A stretch of DNA of 12,724 nt, taken from an uncultured Bacteroidota bacterium (GTDB lineage: Bacteria; Bacteroidota; Bacteroidia; Chitinophagales; Chitinophagaceae). The stretch covers positions 1 through 12,724 of the forward strand of contig CAMLEX010000053.1 of assembly GCA_946479055.1 (NCBI GenBank). The letters are read 5' to 3'. The translations under genes and the position numbers were made by a program. The notes under the pieces were generated by a model, which had not been told where the DNA came from, did not search any database, and saw nothing but the letters and a program-made list of their open reading frames with translations. Shown here one piece after another: positions 9,215 through 12,724 of this stretch (within the stretch, counting starts at the first letter, position 1; each line of letters begins with the position of its first letter).

Positions 9215-10417
9215 ATGAAAAAACAGATCATTGGAAGTGTAGTATTCGTATGCACCTGGATATTTACCGGCTGTGCACAAAATATCAAGCTGGCAAAAGT
9301 TTTCGCCGATGCGGAAAAACAAACTGAAGTCATGTTGCAGGAAATACCAAAGGCTGCTGCTACCGGCAGCGATCAGTTTTCACCCAGAACATTGCATAAC
9401 GGCGGTCAGCTGCGGCTAGTAGCTTCCCGTGACTGGACCAGCGGTTTTTTCCCCGGTGTGCTTTGGTTCCTGGATGAATACACAGGTAAGGAGCAATGGA
9501 AATCGCAGGCCCGGGCATTTACTGCGAAAATGGAAAGAGAAAAAACAAATGCTGGTACACATGATATGGGGTTTAAAATTTATTGCAGTTACGGAACAGG
9601 ATATCGTTTAACAAATGACCCGGCTTATCGTGATATTATTACACAATCAGCAAAAACATTATCTACACGATTCCGCCCTATTACAGGAACTATTCGTTCA
9701 TGGGAGCATAGTGGCGATAAGTGGGCATACCCGGTGATCATCGACAATATGATGAATCTTGAATTGTTATTTGAAGCAACACAACTCACCGGTGATTCAT
9801 CTTTTTATAAAATAGCTGTTACACATGCGAACACAACGATGAAAAATCATTTTCGCCCTGATAATAGTTCTTATCATGTAGTAGAATACGATACGTTAAC
9901 AGGTAAAGTAGTCAAAAAGAATACTCACCAGGGTTATGCAGATGAATCAGCATGGAGTCGTGGGCAAGCCTGGGGTCTGTATGGTTATACCATGTGCTAT
10001 CGGTTTACTAAGGATTTAAAATATTTAGAGCAGGCAGAGAATATCGCCGCGTTTATGTTGAATCATCCCAACATGCCAAAAGACCTGGTTCCCTATTGGG
10101 ATTATAATGCACCCAATATTCCCAATGAGGAAAGAGATGCATCAGCAGCAGCGGTGCTGGCGTCAGGTTTGTATGAATTAAGACTTTATAGTAAAAATTC
10201 AAAGTATTATAAAACGACGGCTGATAAAATTATTGAGTCGCTGACCAATCATTACCGTTCACCGGTTGGCGAGAATAAAGGATTTATTCTTTTGCACAGT
10301 ACCGGTTCAAAACCCGGCAAGAGTGAAGTAGATGTGCCGTTAAGCTATGCGGATTATTATTACCTGGAAGCATTGTTGCGGTCTAAAAAATTGAAGGAAA
10401 AGAAAAATTTGTTTTAG
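9215..10417 (+). CDS. GH88 unsaturated glucuronyl hydrolase, lipoprotein
   Basis: A 400-residue hydrolase that removes the 4,5-unsaturated uronic acid which polysaccharide lyases leave at the non-reducing end of oligosaccharides. It is the natural partner of the lyases at 6033 and 10552. The (alpha/alpha)6 family marks are DWTSGFFPGVLWFL (73-86), THDMGF (115-120), IIDNMMNLELL (175-185) and DESAWSRGQAWGLYGY (243-258). The catalytic pair corresponding to D88 and D149 of the Bacillus enzyme is present as Asp117 and Asp177. The N-terminus carries a lipobox (FTGC, Cys20), placing it on a membrane, probably facing the periplasm because no acidic export signal follows the Cys. Length is normal for the family. 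GH105 is the nearest alternative, but the THDMGF motif and overall pattern favour GH88. It ends 1 base before a large palindrome. Confidence 0.95.
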   Translation: MKKQIIGSVVFVCTWIFTGCAQNIKLAKVFADAEKQTEVMLQEIPKAAATGSDQFSPRTLHNGGQLRLVASRDWTSGFFPGVLWFLDEYTGKEQWKSQARAFTAKMEREKTNAGTHDMGFKIYCSYGTGYRLTNDPAYRDIITQSAKTLSTRFRPITGTIRSWEHSGDKWAYPVIIDNMMNLELLFEATQLTGDSSFYKIAVTHANTTMKNHFRPDNSSYHVVEYDTLTGKVVKKNTHQGYADESAWSRGQAWGLYGYTMCYRFTKDLKYLEQAENIAAFMLNHPNMPKDLVPYWDYNAPNIPNEERDASAAAVLASGLYELRLYSKNSKYYKTTADKIIESLTNHYRSPVGENKGFILLHSTGSKPGKSEVDVPLSYADYYYLEALLRSKKLKEKKNLF

Positions 10418-10418
10418 C

Positions 10419-10508
10419 GTTTAACCGCGAAGACGCAATGTTTCGCAAAGTTTACATTATAAGTAGCTCTTAGCGTTGCTTGGCGTCCTGGCGTCTTCGC
10501 GGTTAAAC
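10419..10508. repeat. Large palindromic repeat with perfect 18-bp arms
   Basis: The arms at 10419-10436 and 10491-10508 are exact reverse complements (gtttaaccgcgaagacgc and gcgtcttcgcggttaaac). They enclose 54 bases that are themselves partly complementary (cgcaaag at 10444-10450 against cttagcg at 10469-10475 and cttggcg at 10479-10485). The complementarity extends outward: aaatttg at 10405-10411 pairs with sequence just past 10508 if the 8 bases 10412-10419, which contain the GH88 stop codon, are looped out. The element lies between the GH88 stop and the PL6 start. It resembles the gcgaagacgc / gcgtcttcgc palindromes found dispersed in many environmental genomes (from memory). No U-tract follows, so a simple intrinsic terminator is not supported. 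Confidence 0.85.
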
Positions 10509-10551
10509 AAATTTGAGTAGCATAATGTCAAAAACTAATTTAAGAATAGGT

Positions 10552-11928
10552 ATGAAAAAATATTTAATAAGCATTTTGTTTGCCGGTTTTTTTATTCCGG
10601 GAAAACTTTTGGCAAAAACGATCACCGTATCAACTATTGCTGAGCTTCAACAGGCGATCAATGATGCAAAACCTGGCGATAATATTTTTTTAAAAACCGG
10701 GGTATATTCAACAACGGCCGATATTATTATTAACAAAGCGGGAACAAAATCTCAACCCATAACAATAGCTGCACAGGATGCAGGCGCCGCCGAGATCAGC
10801 GGAAGTGGTGGTTTTAGTTTAATTAGTCCCGCGTCTTATATTATTATCCGTGGTTTTAAATTTACACATGCTGCGGGAAAAGCAAGATTAAATACGGGTA
10901 CAAGTTTTTGTGAATGGACGAACAATATTTTTGAAACGCCGGGAACAGGCGACTATCTTACCGTTGCAGGTAGTGACCATCAGATTGATTACAATACTTT
11001 TCAGAATAAAGATTCACTAGGAAAATTTATTGCTATAAAGGGTACGGGTAGCCAGATAGCAGAAAGACTCTGGATACACCACAACTATTTTAAAAAACAT
11101 AAAAACCAGGGAAATCGTAATGGCGCTGAAGCTTTGCAATTCGGGCTCAGTGGATTCAGTCTTTCTTCCAGTAACAGTATTGTGGAGTATAACCTGTTCG
11201 AAGATTGTGCGGGAGAGAACGAGTTAATTTCTGTAAAGGCATCCAGGGTAACGCTTCGTTATAACACGTTGCGCGATTGCCCGGCACAATTCACATTGCG
11301 GCATGGAAATTTCAACCAGGTATATGGCAATTACTTTATCAATACACCTGGTCTGCGGATCTTTGGAGATGACCACATAGTCCATAGCAATTATTTTGAG
11401 AATTGCAGTATCGCTATCAACATTGGTAATGGCGGCGCTGAAGTAGCTGATGGCGCTCCGCTTACTTCCCATGATCGCCCTGATCGTGTCTTGATCGCTT
11501 TCAATACGCTTGTCAATAATAAAACCAACATAGCGCAAACAGCAAGAAAGGATGGCCTGGGTTCCACCTTTATTACAATCGCTAATAATATTATACAGGG
11601 TGGAGATGCGGCGGCAAGTATTATCGGCCCTTCTTCAAATCCTGCATGGGAAGGAAATATAATTTTCAATACCAATGGTGCCGGTGATATGCCTGCAGAA
11701 ACTTATACTTCAACTGATCCGAAATTGCTACGGAATGCGACAGGAACATTTCATCTTCAGAAAAGCAGTCCTGCTATCAATGCTGCAAAAAAAGATTATC
11801 CAAACATAAATGTAGATATGGATGGACAAGCGAGAACTTCAAAACTGGATATCGGTGCGGATGAATTTTCTGAGGGTGCTATAAAAGCAAAAGTTTTAAA
11901 CCCTTCCGATGTGAGAGCAGGGAGGTGA
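10552..11928 (+). CDS. PL6 polysaccharide lyase (alginate lyase / chondroitinase B family)
   Basis: A secreted right-handed parallel beta-helix lyase of 458 residues, cleaving uronic-acid linkages by beta-elimination. I start at the ATG at 10552 because it gives a clean signal peptide (MKKYLISILFAGFFIPGK, cleavage near LLA before KTITV). In-frame upstream starts (ATG at 10525, TTG at 10513) only add a polar leader. Family marks are TIAELQQAINDAKPGDNIFL near the mature N-terminus, ENELISVKAS with Lys229, and TLRHGNFNQVYGNYF with Arg250, matching the catalytic Lys250 and Arg271 of Pedobacter chondroitinase B; Glu224 lies before the Lys. The end has DMDGQ and KLDIGADEF, then a tail (NPSDVRAGR) that resembles the usual DVGP ending but is altered, and the stop overlaps a heptanucleotide repeat. 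This is a single-domain form, shorter than two-domain alginate lyases. Alginate, dermatan-like or other uronate substrates are possible. Confidence 0.92.
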   Translation: MKKYLISILFAGFFIPGKLLAKTITVSTIAELQQAINDAKPGDNIFLKTGVYSTTADIIINKAGTKSQPITIAAQDAGAAEISGSGGFSLISPASYIIIRGFKFTHAAGKARLNTGTSFCEWTNNIFETPGTGDYLTVAGSDHQIDYNTFQNKDSLGKFIAIKGTGSQIAERLWIHHNYFKKHKNQGNRNGAEALQFGLSGFSLSSSNSIVEYNLFEDCAGENELISVKASRVTLRYNTLRDCPAQFTLRHGNFNQVYGNYFINTPGLRIFGDDHIVHSNYFENCSIAINIGNGGAEVADGAPLTSHDRPDRVLIAFNTLVNNKTNIAQTARKDGLGSTFITIANNIIQGGDAAASIIGPSSNPAWEGNIIFNTNGAGDMPAETYTSTDPKLLRNATGTFHLQKSSPAINAAKKDYPNINVDMDGQARTSKLDIGADEFSEGAIKAKVLNPSDVRAGR

Positions 11929-11959
11929 GTCGTGAGTAGTGAGTAGTGAGATGTGAGGC
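11925..11959. repeat. Heptanucleotide tandem repeat (gtgagta type), five units
   Basis: Five contiguous 7-base units read gtgagtc, gtgagta, gtgagta, gtgagat and gtgaggc. The first unit supplies the TGA stop of the PL6 gene (11926-11928). The unit length is not a multiple of three coding periods, and the array runs straight out of the reading frame, so it looks like an insertion or expansion at the gene's 3' end rather than coding sequence. Confidence 0.85.
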
Positions 11960-12194
11960 GAGCAACAAAGGGCTGGTAAACGTGTGTAAAAAGTTAAAAA
12001 GCAAATTGAGAAGCAATACCGACAATCACGAACAACGAGTAACGAATAACGAGAAACGTCAAAGCGAGAAACGGGGATTTCTGCCAAAATAGATGAATAG
12101 AAAGCGAGTTACCGGGAAAAAACAGATGATAATAATTGGTTAGTTGCAGCTATTAACCGTACTGATTTCTTTATATAACGATTAAGCTTAACAC
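11960..12194. other. Intergenic spacer between PL6 and the second GH29
   Basis: The gap from the PL6 stop to the GH29 start is 266 bp, the longest here. It holds the gtgagta array at its left end, an aacgagt array in the middle, and about 125 bases of AT-rich sequence before the GH29 start. I see no convincing coding frame. A Bacteroidota promoter (TTTG then TAnnTTTG) would be expected in the last 100 bases if the GH29 is transcribed separately, but I find no clean match; the nearest AT-rich candidate is the tatataac around 12172. Confidence 0.5.
12027..12068. repeat. Heptanucleotide tandem repeat (aacgagt type), about six degenerate units
   Basis: Consecutive 7-base units read cacgaac, aacgagt, aacgaat, aacgaga, aacgtca and aagcgag. 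The three central units share aacga; the outer ones are degenerate. The unit length equals that of the array at 11925-11959 but the sequence differs. Arrays of this kind recur in my memory of Bacteroidota intergenic regions; copy number across this genome cannot be judged from the window. Confidence 0.7.
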
Positions 12195-12724
12195 ATGAAA
12201 AAAATTCTTTCTATAATTGTCGTATGCAGCTATTCATTGCTTCAATTGAATGCACAAACCAGTGTTAAAGATGAACGCATGGAATGGTGGCGTGAGGCCC
12301 GTTTGGGAATGTTCATACATTGGGGCGTATATGCTGTTCCTGCCGGTACGTACAAAGGGCAAAAGATCAACCGCATTGGTGAGTGGATCATGAATCGGGG
12401 GAAAATTCCGGTAGCGGAGTACCAGCAATTCGCCAAAGATTTCAATCCTGTCAAGTATGATCCAGATGCATGGGTAAAAATGGCGAAGGATGCCGGCATG
12501 AAATACATCGTCATTACTTCCAAACACCATGATGGATTTGCCTTGTTTGATTCCAAAGCCAGCAAATGGGATATAGCCGATGCTACACCTTATAAGAAAG
12601 ACCTGTTGAAACCATTGGCAGAAGCTTGTCGCAAGCATGGTATCAAATTGGGTTTTTATTATTCACATGCACAGGACTGGAACAATCCCGGAGGTGCAGC
12701 AGCCAGAAAAGTAGCGGGTGAAGG
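12195..12724 (+). CDS. Second GH29 alpha-L-fucosidase, 3' end outside the window
   Basis: The ATG at 12195 opens a frame that runs to the window edge (176 codons). It begins with a signal peptide (MKKILSIIVV to about LQLNAQ) and then goes almost directly into a GH29 barrel: EWWREARLGMFIHWGVY, then KYIVITSKHHDGFALFDSK, then KLGFYYSHAQDW. Over roughly 133 ungapped residues it is about 55% identical (hand count) to the GH29 at 7307, but it lacks that protein's acidic extension between signal peptide and barrel. It is therefore a paralogue, not a recent copy, and may differ in fucose linkage. The nucleophile region lies beyond the window. A separate transcription start is possible because of the long repeat-bearing gap ahead of it. 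Confidence 0.93.
   Translation, partial: MKKILSIIVVCSYSLLQLNAQTSVKDERMEWWREARLGMFIHWGVYAVPAGTYKGQKINRIGEWIMNRGKIPVAEYQQFAKDFNPVKYDPDAWVKMAKDAGMKYIVITSKHHDGFALFDSKASKWDIADATPYKKDLLKPLAEACRKHGIKLGFYYSHAQDWNNPGGAAARKVAGE

Noticed and set aside
10419..10508. Intrinsic terminator after GH88
   Set aside because: The stem is strong but the loop is 54 bases long and there is no T-tract after the right arm; a dispersed palindrome fits better.
10513..10551. A longer PL6 protein starting at TTG 10513 or ATG 10525
   Set aside because: The extra residues are polar and precede a standard signal peptide starting at ATG 10552; TTG 10513 also overlaps the outer arm of the palindrome.
11925..12068. CRISPR array
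   Set aside because: Units are contiguous 7-mers without spacers, and no cas gene is near.
11896..12087. Reverse-strand frame across the heptamer arrays
   Set aside because: Its residues are dictated by the tandem repeats (for example SLLTTHDS), and it shows no domain or start context.
1..12724. An alginate-only utilization locus
   Set aside because: PL6 and the alginate-lyase fold would allow it, but GH88, several fucosidases and GH31, with no PL17/PL15 exolyase seen, do not fit plain alginate.

Overview
The window is one strand-coherent stretch of carbohydrate-degradation genes from a Bacteroidota genome. The order Chitinophagales is my best guess. Supporting signs are moderate GC, no recognisable Shine-Dalgarno sequences ahead of the starts, signal peptides ending in a typical Bacteroidota Ala-Gln cleavage site, lipoprotein signals, and palindromic and heptanucleotide repeats of a kind I associate with this phylum. 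The taxon is inferred; there is no phylogenetic marker here. All eight genes are on the + strand, and I see no RNA gene, transposase, CRISPR array, regulator or SusC/SusD pair, so this is an internal part of a larger polysaccharide-utilization locus.

Layout: (1) the 3' part of a GH95 alpha-L-fucosidase/alpha-L-galactosidase (1-1517). (2) A divergent GH95-like protein (1527-3818) only 9 bp downstream. (3) A GH31 alpha-glycosidase (3863-6010). (4) A lipoprotein of the alginate-lyase fold, PL5/PL38 type (6033-7211). A palindromic repeat (7216-7289) follows. (5) A GH29 alpha-L-fucosidase with an unassigned C-terminal domain (7307-9205). (6) A GH88 unsaturated glucuronyl hydrolase lipoprotein (9215-10417), 9 bp further on. 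A second palindrome (10419-10508) follows. (7) A PL6 lyase (10552-11928), whose stop codon lies inside a heptanucleotide tandem repeat. A repeat-bearing gap of 266 bp follows. (8) The 5' part of a second GH29 fucosidase (12195 to the window end).

The set reads as a depolymerisation pathway for a fucosylated, uronic-acid-containing polysaccharide. The two lyases (alginate-lyase-fold protein and PL6) would cleave uronic-acid linkages in the backbone by beta-elimination. GH88 would remove the resulting unsaturated uronic acid from oligosaccharide ends. GH95, GH29 (twice) and GH31 would strip alpha-linked side sugars (L-fucose or L-galactose, and probably xylose, glucose or galactose). Pure alginate is unlikely, because alginate loci do not need fucosidases and usually finish with PL15/PL17 exolyases rather than GH88. 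No sulfatase is seen in the window. The exact substrate cannot be read from the sequence.

The points most worth a second look are the GH95-like protein, which aligns with its neighbour's active site but has Glu (and a lost DGNFG motif) where GH95 has its catalytic Asp; the unusual combination of enzymes; and the repeats that occupy all three longer intergenic gaps.
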